Source: DAIDJM01 sp964250215 (lineage in GTDB: Bacteria > Pseudomonadota > Alphaproteobacteria > Acetobacterales > Acetobacteraceae). From it: 21,002 nucleotides of DNA. Positions 7,757-15,843 of the stretch are shown piece by piece. The position numbers and the translations under genes are program-made. Location of the stretch: positions 1 through 21,002 of the forward strand of contig CAXUEX010000037.1 in NCBI GenBank assembly GCA_964250215.1, given 5' to 3'. Position 1 is the first letter of the stretch. The number at the start of each line of letters is the position of its first letter. The notes beneath the pieces are model-generated. The model was given only the letters and a program-made list of their open reading frames with translations. It was not told the origin of the DNA and did no database searches.

Positions 7757-7880
7757 CGGCTGCCCGATACCGCAATGGAGCTGCCGGAGACCGAACGGCT
7801 GGCCTGGACGGCGGAGTTGGGGGGCGACGACGCGGTGTGCCGGCCGTGGCTGGCGCGGGTGCTGGGCAGTCCGGCGGGGA
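7757..7880 (+). pseudogene. N-terminal remnant resembling a sigma-linked serine/threonine kinase
   Basis: A third frame reads DTAMELPETERLAWTAEL, then GGDDAVCRPWLARVLGS. This resembles the segment ahead of the kinase domain in bacterial serine/threonine kinases commonly encoded right after TIGR02999 ECF sigma factors. No kinase catalytic motif follows, and the match stops near 7880. The assignment rests on a short segment plus its position after the sigma remnant. Confidence 0.4.
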
Positions 7881-7892
7881 TGCGGACGATCC

Positions 7893-8090
7893 ATGATCGG
7901 GTTCTACTGCCCCAATTCCGGCCGAATTTCGTTTCTACGGACGTCGGAGAGCAACGGGCAGACGTATCAGAACTACAGCGGCAACCTGTCGGAGCAGGTG
8001 CGGGGCAAGCTGCACTGGATCGGCGGCACGTTTTCCGAGGACCTGACGCTGTCGAATATCGGCGAGTATAGGCTTTTCGGGGCGCGGTAG
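7893..8090 (+). pseudogene. Unrecognised 65-codon tail (probable C-terminal gene fragment)
   Basis: From ATG 7893 to the TAG at 8088-8090 the frame encodes a polar, beta-rich-looking sequence that includes FYCPNSGRISFLRTSESNGQ and, near the end, HWIGGTFSEDLTLSNIGEYRLF. Its composition looks like real protein, unlike the Arg/Trp-rich translation just before it in the same frame, so it is probably the end of a gene whose front was lost. I do not recognise the family. It could also be a small expressed ORF, but no clear ribosome site precedes the ATG. Confidence 0.35.
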
Positions 8091-8114
8091 GCGCGCGTAG
8101 GCATTGCTGCAACA

Positions 8115-8146
8115 AAAAAGGGCGGGTCTTGTGACCCGCCCTTTTT
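8115..8146 (-). terminator. Intrinsic terminator of groES-groEL
   Basis: A 14-bp perfect stem (AAAAAGGGCGGGTC at 8115-8128, GACCCGCCCTTTTT at 8133-8146) closes a 4-nt loop. A run of six Ts follows on the minus strand, 18 bp past the groEL stop. The plus strand also has a five-T run, so it could work in both directions. Confidence 0.9.
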
Positions 8147-8163
8147 CGTAACAAAGCGACGGA

Positions 8164-9801
<1,638 letters not shown>

Positions 9802-9836
9802 GTGTGTATCCTTTTTGTTGCGTTATTGAAGCTGGA

Positions 9837-10154
9837 TCAGGCGGCTTTCGCGTGCGCCGTGGTGGTTTCCACGATGCCCATGATGTCGCTTTCCTTCATG
9901 ATCAGCAGCTCTTCGCCATCCAGCTTCACTTCGGTACCGGACCACTTGCCGAACAGCACGCGGTCGCCGGCTTTGACTTCCAGCGGCGCGAGCTGGCCGT
10001 TTTCGTTGCGGGCGCCGGGGCCGGCGGCGATGACCTCGCCCTCCATTGGCTTTTCCTTGGCGGTGTCGGGGATGATGATGCCGCCGGACGTCTTTTCCTC
10101 CGCGGTGATGCGGCGGACGACGACGCGGTCGTGCAGGGGACGAAATTTCGCCAT
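9837..10154 (-). CDS. groES: Co-chaperonin GroES (Hsp10)
   Basis: The 105-residue protein caps the GroEL ring as a heptamer. It opens FRPLHDRVVVRRI, has the mobile loop EEKTSGGIIIPDTAKEKP (about 19-36) that contacts GroEL, then GEVIAAGPG (about 39-47), VKAGDRVLFGKWSGTEV (about 60-76) and the final EESDIMGIV-type strand (KESDIMGIVE). It is slightly longer than the usual 95-97 residues because of an Ala/His-rich tail (TTTAHAKAA). AGAGGA precedes the ATG at suitable spacing. It is the first gene of the groESL operon, under the promoter and CIRCE upstream. Confidence 0.97.
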   Translation of the reverse strand: MAKFRPLHDRVVVRRITAEEKTSGGIIIPDTAKEKPMEGEVIAAGPGARNENGQLAPLEVKAGDRVLFGKWSGTEVKLDGEELLIMKESDIMGIVETTTAHAKAA

Positions 10155-10232
10155 GCGGGGTTGATCCTCTGAATTGGGTTTCAGCCCGGTTCCGCTGCCC
10201 CCTTTTGAGCGGCGAGCGGCGGGAGCGGGCTG

Positions 10233-10259
10233 CTAGCACTCCCCGGTGGAGAGTGCCAA
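10233..10259 (-). promoter_or_regulatory. CIRCE operator (HrcA binding site)
   Basis: CTAGCACTC (10233-10241), a 9-nt spacer and GAGTGCCAA (10251-10259) match the CIRCE consensus TTAGCACTC-N9-GAGTGCTAA with two mismatches. It lies just downstream of the predicted groES -10 box, so HrcA binding there would block transcription start. No hrcA gene is in the window. Confidence 0.93.
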
Positions 10260-10260
10260 C

Positions 10261-10289
10261 TACCTAGCGCGACGGGCGGCTCACGTCAA
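10261..10289 (-). promoter_or_regulatory. Predicted groES promoter
   Basis: On the minus strand TTGACG (10284-10289) is followed by a 17-nt spacer and TAGGTA (10261-10266), a sigma-70-like arrangement ending just before CIRCE. The -35 also contains the CTTG core of heat-shock (RpoH) promoters, so the holoenzyme used is uncertain. Confidence 0.6.
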
Positions 10290-10295
10290 GGCCCG

Positions 10296-10322
10296 GCAGC
10301 AATCGCAACCGCAGAGTGCCAA
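10296..10322 (-). promoter_or_regulatory. Second, degenerate CIRCE-like element
   Basis: The right arm GAGTGCCAA (10314-10322) is identical to that of the main CIRCE. Nine bases upstream, GCAGCAATC (10296-10304) matches the left arm at six of nine positions. It lies just upstream of the -35 box. It may be an auxiliary HrcA site or the remnant of a duplicated operator. Confidence 0.45.
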
Positions 10323-10328
10323 GCCGCT

Positions 10329-10358
10329 GTTAACGCAGCTTTTTTTGTTTGCGTTGAC
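10329..10358. other. Inverted repeat around a T-rich loop
   Basis: GTTAACGCA (10329-10337) and TGCGTTGAC (10350-10358) pair with one mismatch around a loop containing TTTTTTT. It lies in the 313-bp gap between divergent groES and usg. No T-run follows the stem, so it is not a normal terminator; an operator or upstream AT-rich element is possible. The rest of the gap to the usg start shows nothing recognisable. Confidence 0.25.
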
Positions 10359-10467
10359 GCTATGCGCATCGCCATCCTGGCGAACCCGCCCGGTAGAGGC
10401 GCGCTGAGGGAGTTATGGCCGACACGGCGCAAGGAGGCTGCAAGCCGCACACAAGGACCGCATTACC

Positions 10468-10728
10468 ATGGATCTGAAGCTTCAATTCGACGGCTATCGG
10501 CTCACCACGGCCGAAATCCTGTATCACTTGCCGGACCATCCGGGGTTGCTGCAATCGTATGTGTGGCAGGAACTGGACATGGCGCCGCGCTACCCGATGC
10601 TGCACCGGTTTCTTGCGTTCTGGGAGCGGGAGATCGAGGGCAAGCTGCATTCGGTGCGGGTGGCCAGCGCGCGGCTGATCCAGCCCGGCGAGTGGCGGCA
10701 TACCGAGCATCTGCGGCACCTGCATTAA
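10468..10728 (+). CDS. usg: Usg-like family protein
   Basis: The 86-residue protein matches the Usg family of alphaproteobacteria across its length: LQFDGYRLTTAEILYHLPDH at the start, LLQSYVWQELDMAPRYP in the middle (about 27-43), then FWEREIEGKLHSVRVASARL and PGEWRH near the end. Members are small, conserved, cytosolic and of unknown function; the name derives from an open reading frame seen upstream of other genes. It has no membrane segment or enzyme motif. A weak AAGGA lies 13 nt before the ATG. The gene stands alone between groESL and the DUF3309 gene. Confidence 0.85.
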   Translation: MDLKLQFDGYRLTTAEILYHLPDHPGLLQSYVWQELDMAPRYPMLHRFLAFWEREIEGKLHSVRVASARLIQPGEWRHTEHLRHLH

Positions 10729-10766
10729 TGGCCGGATTGATAGTTCGGCTGTCGATCACAATGCCA

Positions 10767-10791
10767 GGAACCGGGCGCGGGTGACGGCGTT
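10767..10791 (+). promoter_or_regulatory. Predicted EcfG-type (general stress response) promoter
   Basis: GGAAC (10767-10771), a 16-nt spacer and CGTT (10788-10791) match the alphaproteobacterial EcfG promoter consensus GGAAC-N16/17-CGTT exactly. The start codon of the DUF3309 gene is 35 bp beyond the -10 box, leaving a leader of roughly 27 nt with an AGAAGG ribosome site. Confidence 0.65.
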
Positions 10792-10825
10792 GCTAGCGAG
10801 CCATTCTACAAAGAAGGTCTCGTTC

Positions 10826-10978
10826 ATGGGCACGATCCTGCTTATTATTCTGATTCTGCTGCTGCTGGGCGCGTTGCCGACCTGGCCGTACAGCACCGGG
10901 TGGGGCTACTACCCCTCGGGTGGGCTCGGGCTGGTTCTGCTGATCGTAATCATCCTGCTGGTTCTCGGCAGGATCTGA
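10826..10978 (+). CDS. DUF3309 family membrane micro-protein
   Basis: The 50-residue product is almost entirely hydrophobic: GTILLIILILLLLGALPTWP, a short polar turn with YSTGWGYYPSGGLG, then LVLLIVIILLVLGRI. This matches the DUF3309 family, two short membrane helices joined by a WGYxPSGG turn, common in alpha- and betaproteobacteria and of unknown function. The frame is open from 10781, but the ATG at 10826 has AGAAGG about 9 nt upstream and gives the family's normal start. An EcfG-type promoter upstream and a strong terminator directly after it make this a single-gene transcript probably induced by general stress. Confidence 0.88.
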   Translation: MGTILLIILILLLLGALPTWPYSTGWGYYPSGGLGLVLLIVIILLVLGRI

Positions 10979-10981
10979 AGC

Positions 10982-11019
10982 CAACGCCGCCGGCTCAAGC
11001 AGCCGGCGGCGTTGCTTTT
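10982..11019 (+). terminator. Intrinsic terminator of the DUF3309 gene
   Basis: A 14-bp perfect stem (CAACGCCGCCGGCT at 10982-10995, AGCCGGCGGCGTTG at 11001-11014) with a 5-nt loop is followed by CTTTTT. The stop codon of the convergent response regulator lies at the edge of its loop (10995-10997). Confidence 0.88.
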
Positions 11020-11411
11020 TCGGTGAGGAGCGAAGCGGCCGCTTGGCGCAAGCTGGCACCGGTGAGCGGCTTCTGGAGCACCGGGGTTTCGCGGAATGCG
11101 GGTGGCAACCGCTCGGGATTGTGCCCGGTCATAAACAGGAACGGGATGCGGCGGGCGGCCAGTTCGATTGCTACAGCAAAGCTGGTTTCCCCGCGCAGCG
11201 TCACGTCGAGGAACGCGGCATCCACACCGCCCGCATTGAGCATTGCCATGGCCGCGGTGGCGTTGGCCGCCGGGCCGATTATGCCGTAGCCGCTGGCGCG
11301 AAGCGAGGCGGCCAGTTCGTCGGCCAGCAGCCAATCGTCTTCAACCACCAACACTGCGGCCGCGCTGAATTCGCGGTCGCACGCCCGATGGAACGCCCCG
11401 ATATGCGTCAT
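10995..11411 (-). CDS. Single-domain response regulator (receiver domain only)
   Basis: The 138-residue protein is one CheY-like receiver domain. The acidic pocket is VVEDD (Glu24, Asp25, Asp26), the phospho-acceptor is Asp69 in AFLDVTLRGE, the switch Thr95 is in FMTGH, and Lys114 is in VLQKPL. There is no output domain, so it should act by protein contact or as a phosphate sink, taking phosphate from a histidine kinase that is not in this window. The FMTGH and DV-L-x-GE forms are typical of alphaproteobacterial receivers paired with HWE/HisKA2 kinases. It converges with the DUF3309 gene, and its last codons overlap that gene's terminator. Confidence 0.88.
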   Translation of the reverse strand: MTHIGAFHRACDREFSAAAVLVVEDDWLLADELAASLRASGYGIIGPAANATAAMAMLNAGGVDAAFLDVTLRGETSFAVAIELAARRIPFLFMTGHNPERLPPAFRETPVLQKPLTGASLRQAAASLLTEKATPPAA

Positions 11412-11496
11412 CCTGGCCTCCCACGGTTGTGGATGCGCGAGCCCAGCCTACCAACCGGGCCTAGGCGTGTTCAACGCAGGTCTCGCGTTTCGGTGG

Positions 11497-11532
11497 CCGA
11501 ACCCGCCGGCTTTTTAGCGGCGGCGGGTTCGG
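11497..11532 (+). other. Strong hairpin in the leader of the BNR-repeat gene
   Basis: CCGAACCCGCCG (11497-11508) pairs perfectly with CGGCGGGTTCGG (11521-11532) around a 12-nt loop containing TTTTT. It ends 22 nt before the ribosome site at 11555. No T-run follows the stem. It may be a leader structure affecting initiation or stability, or an end element for something upstream. Confidence 0.5.
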
Positions 11533-11554
11533 GCATGATCCCCACCACTCAGCC

Positions 11555-11559
11555 GGAGG
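11555..11559 (+). promoter_or_regulatory. Ribosome binding site that favours GTG 11567
   Basis: GGAGG at 11555-11559 is only 1 nt from the ATG at 11561, too close for normal initiation, but 7 nt from the in-frame GTG at 11567. This favours GTG as the true start. Confidence 0.6.
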
Positions 11560-11566
11560 AATGTTC

Positions 11567-14500
11567 GTGGCCAAACGTTTGCGCCTTGCCGCCCTGTTGC
11601 TGCCGGGGCTGGCGATCCCTGCCGCTTTTGGTGCCGCGGCGCTGCCGGACACCGGGCAGAGCCGCCCGGCGCCGCAGATCGATCCGGCGCTGTTCGGGGC
11701 GCTGCACTGGCGCGGCATCGGGCCGTATCGCGGCGGCAGGGCGCTGGCGGTGACGGGCGTTTCCGGCGAGCCTGGGGTGTTTTATTTCGGCGCCGTGGCG
11801 GGCGGCGTGTGGAAATCGATCGACTCCGGCGCCACCTGGAAGCCGATTTTCGACAGCGAACCGAATTCCTCGATCGGGGCGATCGCGGTGGCGCCTTCGA
11901 ACCACAATGTGATCTATGTCGGCACCGGCGAAGGCGCGTTGCGCGGCAACATCACTTACGGCGACGGCGTCTATCGATCGGGCGACGCGGGCAAGACCTG
12001 GTCGCATCTGGGGCTTGCCGACACGCGGCAGATCGGCGCGGTGATCGTTGATCCGCGCAATCCGGATTTGGTGCTGGTGGCGGCGCTGGGCCACGCATTC
12101 GGGCCGAATGCGGAGCGCGGCGTGTTCCGCAGCGCGGATGGCGGCAAGATCTGGAAGAAGGTGCTTTACAAGGACGAGAACACCGGCGCCGTGGATGTGA
12201 TCTTCGATCCGCACGATTCCCGGATTGTGTATGCGGCGCTGTATCAGGTGCGGCGGCAGCCGTGGAATTTCTCCAGCGGCGGCCCGGGCAGCGGGCTGTA
12301 TCGCTCCACCGATGGCGGCAGTACCTGGAAGCAGCTTCAGGGCAACGGGCTGCCGGGCGGCGTTCTGGGCCGGATCGACGTGGCTGTTTCGGGTGCCGAC
12401 CGGAACCGCATCTATGCGATGATCGAGGCAAAGGATGGCGGCCTGTACCGCTCCGACGATGCGGGCGCGCATTGGCGGCTGGTGAATCAGGATGGCCGCA
12501 TCCGGCAGCGCGCGTGGTATTTCTCGAAGATCTATGCCGATCCGAGGGATGCGGACACCGTGTACGCGCTGAACACCGGCATGTTGCGCTCCACTGACGG
12601 CGGCCGGAGTTTTTCGCTGGTGCCGGCGACGCATGGCGATCATCACGGGCTATGGATCGATCCGGCCGATGCGCGCCGGCTGATCAACGCAAACGATGGC
12701 GGCGCCAGCGTTTCACTGGATCGCGGCGCCACCTGGTCCACGCAAGAGAACCAGCCAACCGCGCAGTTCTACCATGTGGCGGTGGACAACCGCTGGCCAT
12801 ACTGGGTTTACGGCGCGCAGCAGGACAACACGAATTTGGGTGTTGCGAGCTATTCCGACGAGGGCGTGATCGGGCCGCGCGACTGGTACCCGGCGGGGGG
12901 CGGCGAATGCGGTTTCGTGCAGCCCGATCCGCGCGATGCAAAGATCATCTATTCCGACAGCGAGAACCAAGTGGGGCGCTACGACAAGCGTCGCGAGCAG
13001 GTGCAGGACATCAGCCCCTGGCCGATCGACAATTCCGGCCATCCCGCGTTCGAGCTGGCGCACCGATTCAACTGGACGTCGCCGCTGATGCTCTCGCCGC
13101 ACGATCCGGATGCGCTATACGCGGCATCGGAGGTGGTGTGGAAGACCACCGATCACGGCCATAGCTGGAAAATCATCAGCCCGGACCTGACGCGCAACGA
13201 CAAATCGAAGCAGCAGGCTTCCGGCGGCCCGCTCACCAAGGACATCACCAGTGTGGAATATTACGACACGATCTTTGCGCTGGCGGAATCGCCGATTGCA
13301 AAAGGCATGTTGTGGGCTGGTACCGACGACGGGCTGGTGCAGCTCACGCGCGACGATGGCGCGCATTGGCAGAAAGTGACGCCGCCAGATATGCCGGAGT
13401 GGAGCACGATCGACATGGTGGAGCCCTCGCCGCACGCGGCGGAGGCGGCCTATATCGCGGTGGACCGGCACAAGCTGGATGACATCAAGCCGTATGCGTG
13501 GAAAACCACGGATGGCGGCAAATCCTGGACGGCAATTTCGGCCGGCTTGCCGGATGGCGCGATCGTGCACGCGGTGCGCGAGGATCCGCAGCGGCGCGGG
13601 CTGCTGTTTGCCGGAACGGAACTGGGCGTGTTCGTATCGTTCGACGATGGCGGGCACTGGCAGAAGCTGCAACTGAATCTGCCGGCGACACCGATCCACG
13701 ATCTGCTGATCAAGGGCGACGATCTGGTGGTGGCGACGCATGGCCGGTCGTTCTGGATATTGGACGACATCACGCCTTTGCGGCAGATTCGGGGCGACAC
13801 GGCGCAAAAGGACGTGCTGCTGTACAAGCCGGAGACGGCGCTGCGGCTGTATTATCCGGACTCCGTGGATGCACGACGCCCGGTGGGCGAAAACCCGCCT
13901 TCTGGCGCGCTGATCGACTACTATCTGAAAGCCAAGCCGAAAGGCGAGCTGACGGTGGATATCGTGGATGCGCACGGCAAGCTGGTGCGGCATCTTTCCA
14001 GTACCCATACCGACAAAGTGGCGCAGCCGCCGGAATGGCCGGACCAGATCGTGCCGCAGGATACGATCCCGGCAGCGGCGGGCATGAACCGGCTGGTGTG
14101 GGATCTGCGCATGTCCGATCCGGTGCAGATTCCCGGGGCCTTCTATTCCGGCGTTCCGCCGCGCGGGCCGATCGTGCCGCCGGGGGATTACTCCGTGAAG
14201 CTCAGCGTAAACGGTAGCTTGCAGACAGAGAAGCTCACGATCGTGGCCGATCCGCGCGTGCATGGCGCGGAGGCGGCGATTGCCGCGAAGACGGAGCTTG
14301 CCGCAGCAGCTGTCGCGGACATCGATCGGCTGCACCGGGCGGTAAACGCGATCCGTGCGACGCGCCAGGCGCTGTTGCGAGCTCGCACCGAGCTGGGGCA
14401 GACCAGGGCGGTGCAACCGGTTCTGGCCGATCTGGATCGCATTGCGCCGCAGATGGATGCGGTGGAGCAGCATCTGATGCAGGTGAACATGAAGGGCTCG

Positions 14501-14728
14501 GAGGCGAATCTGGCATTTCCCGGCATGTTGAACGAGCAGCTCGCGACGTTCGCGGCCAGCATGGAGGATGCGGATACGCCGCCCACGGCGCAGCACCGGG
14601 CGGTGTATGTTTCGTTGCACCAGCAATTGGAGGCGCAGCTTGCAAGGTGGGTTGCGCTACAGGAGGGGATTATCAAGCCGCTGAATGGAAAGCTGGCTGA
14701 GCAGGGGTTGGCGCCGGTGAAATCCTAG
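11567..14728 (+). CDS. Secreted BNR/Asp-box beta-propeller protein (sortilin/VPS10-like)
   Basis: The protein is 1053 residues from GTG 11567 (1055 from ATG 11561). An N-terminal signal peptide (AKRLRLAALLLPGLAIPAAFG) directs export. About 11 Asp-box motifs (S/T-x-D-x-G-x-x-W/F) lie at roughly residues 84, 138, 190, 247, 296, 343, 384, 527, 594, 648 and 692, for example STDGGSTW and TTDGGKSW, consistent with one or two beta-propellers. From about 730 a C-terminal region follows: a beta-sandwich-like segment (ALIDYYLKAKPKGELTVDIV, then PPGDYSVKL) and an Ala/Arg/Leu-rich helical tail, possibly coiled coil. Databases often label such proteins glycosyl hydrolase or sialidase because of the repeats. 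No sialidase arginine triad was identified, so enzyme activity is unproven. Substrate and partner are unknown; it is a single-gene unit. Confidence 0.85.
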   Translation: MAKRLRLAALLLPGLAIPAAFGAAALPDTGQSRPAPQIDPALFGALHWRGIGPYRGGRALAVTGVSGEPGVFYFGAVAGGVWKSIDSGATWKPIFDSEPNSSIGAIAVAPSNHNVIYVGTGEGALRGNITYGDGVYRSGDAGKTWSHLGLADTRQIGAVIVDPRNPDLVLVAALGHAFGPNAERGVFRSADGGKIWKKVLYKDENTGAVDVIFDPHDSRIVYAALYQVRRQPWNFSSGGPGSGLYRSTDGGSTWKQLQGNGLPGGVLGRIDVAVSGADRNRIYAMIEAKDGGLYRSDDAGAHWRLVNQDGRIRQRAWYFSKIYADPRDADTVYALNTGMLRSTDGGRSFSLVPATHGDHHGLWIDPADARRLINANDGGASVSLDRGATWSTQENQPTAQFYHVAVDNRWPYWVYGAQQDNTNLGVASYSDEGVIGPRDWYPAGGGECGFVQPDPRDAKIIYSDSENQVGRYDKRREQVQDISPWPIDNSGHPAFELAHRFNWTSPLMLSPHDPDALYAASEVVWKTTDHGHSWKIISPDLTRNDKSKQQASGGPLTKDITSVEYYDTIFALAESPIAKGMLWAGTDDGLVQLTRDDGAHWQKVTPPDMPEWSTIDMVEPSPHAAEAAYIAVDRHKLDDIKPYAWKTTDGGKSWTAISAGLPDGAIVHAVREDPQRRGLLFAGTELGVFVSFDDGGHWQKLQLNLPATPIHDLLIKGDDLVVATHGRSFWILDDITPLRQIRGDTAQKDVLLYKPETALRLYYPDSVDARRPVGENPPSGALIDYYLKAKPKGELTVDIVDAHGKLVRHLSSTHTDKVAQPPEWPDQIVPQDTIPAAAGMNRLVWDLRMSDPVQIPGAFYSGVPPRGPIVPPGDYSVKLSVNGSLQTEKLTIVADPRVHGAEAAIAAKTELAAAAVADIDRLHRAVNAIRATRQALLRARTELGQTRAVQPVLADLDRIAPQMDAVEQHLMQVNMKGSEANLAFPGMLNEQLATFAASMEDADTPPTAQHRAVYVSLHQQLEAQLARWVALQEGIIKPLNGKLAEQGLAPVKS

Positions 14729-14746
14729 ACCTGATTCGGATCAGGT
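14729..14746. other. Short palindrome after the BNR gene
   Basis: ACCTGAT (14729-14735), loop TCGG, ATCAGGT (14740-14746): a 7-bp stem starting right after the stop codon. No T-run follows. It may be an end element of the adjacent IS630 remnant or a weak transcript-end hairpin. Confidence 0.3.
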
Positions 14747-15022
14747 TGAGTTCCGTATCCGGCGTGCCGGATGTAGTTTCAGCACTCTGCGGGGGTCAGC
14801 TCATCGAGCAGCGCGCCGACGCTATCACACACGGCAGCGATGGTTCGTGCGGCGGCCTTGCGGAGGAGCGTTTTCAGCTTGGAGAAGGTCTGCTCGATCG
14901 GGTTCAGATCGGGGCTGTAGGGTGGCAGGAACCACAGTTTGGCACCGGCGCCTCGGATGGCAGCCCGCACGGCGGCGTTTTTGTGCGATCCGAGATTATC
15001 CATCACCAACGATATCTCCCGG
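14733..15022 (-). pseudogene. IS630-family transposase, C-terminal remnant
   Basis: On the minus strand the frame reads SLVMDNLGSHKNAAVRAA, then a segment ending WFLPPYSPDLNPIEQTFSK, LKTLLRKAAARTIAA and LLDELTPAEC. This is the C-terminal catalytic part of an IS630 transposase, including DNLGSHK and PYSPDLNPIEQ, where the final acidic DDE residue is the Glu of PIEQ. The N-terminal two thirds are missing, cut by the IS3-type segment at about 15023. A TGA at 14779-14781 interrupts the end; past it the frame continues NYIRHAGYG, the usual final residues, so this is a nonsense mutation. The element cannot move by itself. Confidence 0.8.
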
Positions 15023-15135
15023 CGAGCAACATGCCTCCCACCGAGGTGGAAGCGCTTTACTATGCCCAGATTGAGGAACCCGCCATGGCGGCGTGACTCA
15101 GGAAAACCAGCCTCCGACAAACCCGGCGCGGTTCA
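15023..15135 (+). mobile_element. IS3-family element, right-end remnant
   Basis: The plus strand encodes MPPTEVEALYYAQIEEPAMA and a final Ala before a stop, the typical last residues of an IS3-family OrfB. It is followed by a terminal segment ending ACCCGGCGCGGTTCA (15121-15135), which looks like an IS3 right inverted repeat. Everything upstream of the last 25 codons is gone, replaced by the IS630 remnant. The junction at about 15023 is therefore a deletion or insertion breakpoint between two different insertion sequences. Confidence 0.65.
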
Positions 15136-15210
15136 CCTACAGTCATGGTCTGCTTGCCTGTAGAGGGAAAGGGGGTCTGTTGCCGGAACTATAACGACAA
15201 TCCCTTACCC

Positions 15211-15651
15211 TCAGCGCCGCGCATTGCGAAACTCGGCTGGACCAGCACAGACGAAGTTTCGGAAGGCGTTGCTGAACGCACTGGTCGAGGAATAGCCAGC
15301 ACAGTGGGCAATTTCACTTATCGGTCGTGACGAAGATCGAAGCGCCTGCTTGGCGATGGCGAACCGCCAGGAAGAAAGATAGACCATCGGCGGCATGCCG
15401 ACACGTCGACTGAAGGACTCGGCCAACGCCGATCGTGACATGCCCACAACGTCGGCTAGTTCTCCGACTGTCCAGGCGCGTCCCAGTTGGGCGTGAAGCG
15501 CAACTATCACCTTCCGAAGACGTGTGTCGGCCAAACCCGCGAGGAGACCTGCGTCCACGTCGCTGGAGAGGCGCAGCCGGGTACGCAACGCTTCGACCAT
15601 CATGACCTCCAGCAGGCGTCGGACCACCGGTTCCGATGCGGCGTCGTTCAT
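15211..15651 (-). pseudogene. AraC-family regulator, 5'-truncated (DNA-binding part)
   Basis: The 146 residues hold the end of a Cupin_6-type sensor region (SEPVVRRLLEVMMVEALR) followed by a complete AraC domain with two helix-turn-helix units: GRAWTVGELADVVGMSRSAL (about 57-76) and PISEIAHCAGYSSTSAFSNA (about 110-129), ending FRNFVCAGPAEFRNARR. Full relatives are about 300 residues; some 150 sensor residues are missing. The same frame continues upstream with plausible family sequence (PSPLTLIDEENA) until a stop at about 15718, which points to truncation rather than a natural short form. If expressed from ATG 15651 it could still bind DNA without an effector domain. Confidence 0.65.
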
Positions 15652-15843
15652 GGCGTTCTCTTCGTCGATCAGCGTGAGCGGCGAGGGCCGAGTACCTCCG
15701 CTGCGGTTCGGCGCGCTTCAGTGCAGCATAAGAGGCCGCCCGCGGTGTTGCTGGCGCGGCACAACGACAATCCCGTTACGCTGCGGTATCGGCAGGTGGC
15801 AAGTGCCGGCATCATTTGCGTCCGGCCTTTTCGTCGGCTCCAG

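Noticed and set aside
10354..10382. TTGACG as the -35 of a usg promoter
   Set aside because: No acceptable -10 box lies 16-18 nt downstream.
13115..14626. 503-codon minus-strand frame opposite the BNR gene
   Set aside because: It is a shadow of the Asp-box gene, whose repeats and signal peptide are clear on the plus strand.
14729..14746. Partial likeness (ACCTG-ATTCG-A) to the T-arm of tRNA-Gln, considered as the second island attachment site
   Set aside because: The match needs gaps, covers only about 11 bases and is explained by the local palindrome.
15137..15171. CTACAG / CTGTAG inverted repeat after the IS3-type end
   Set aside because: Only 6 bp with a long loop and no T-run; expected by chance.
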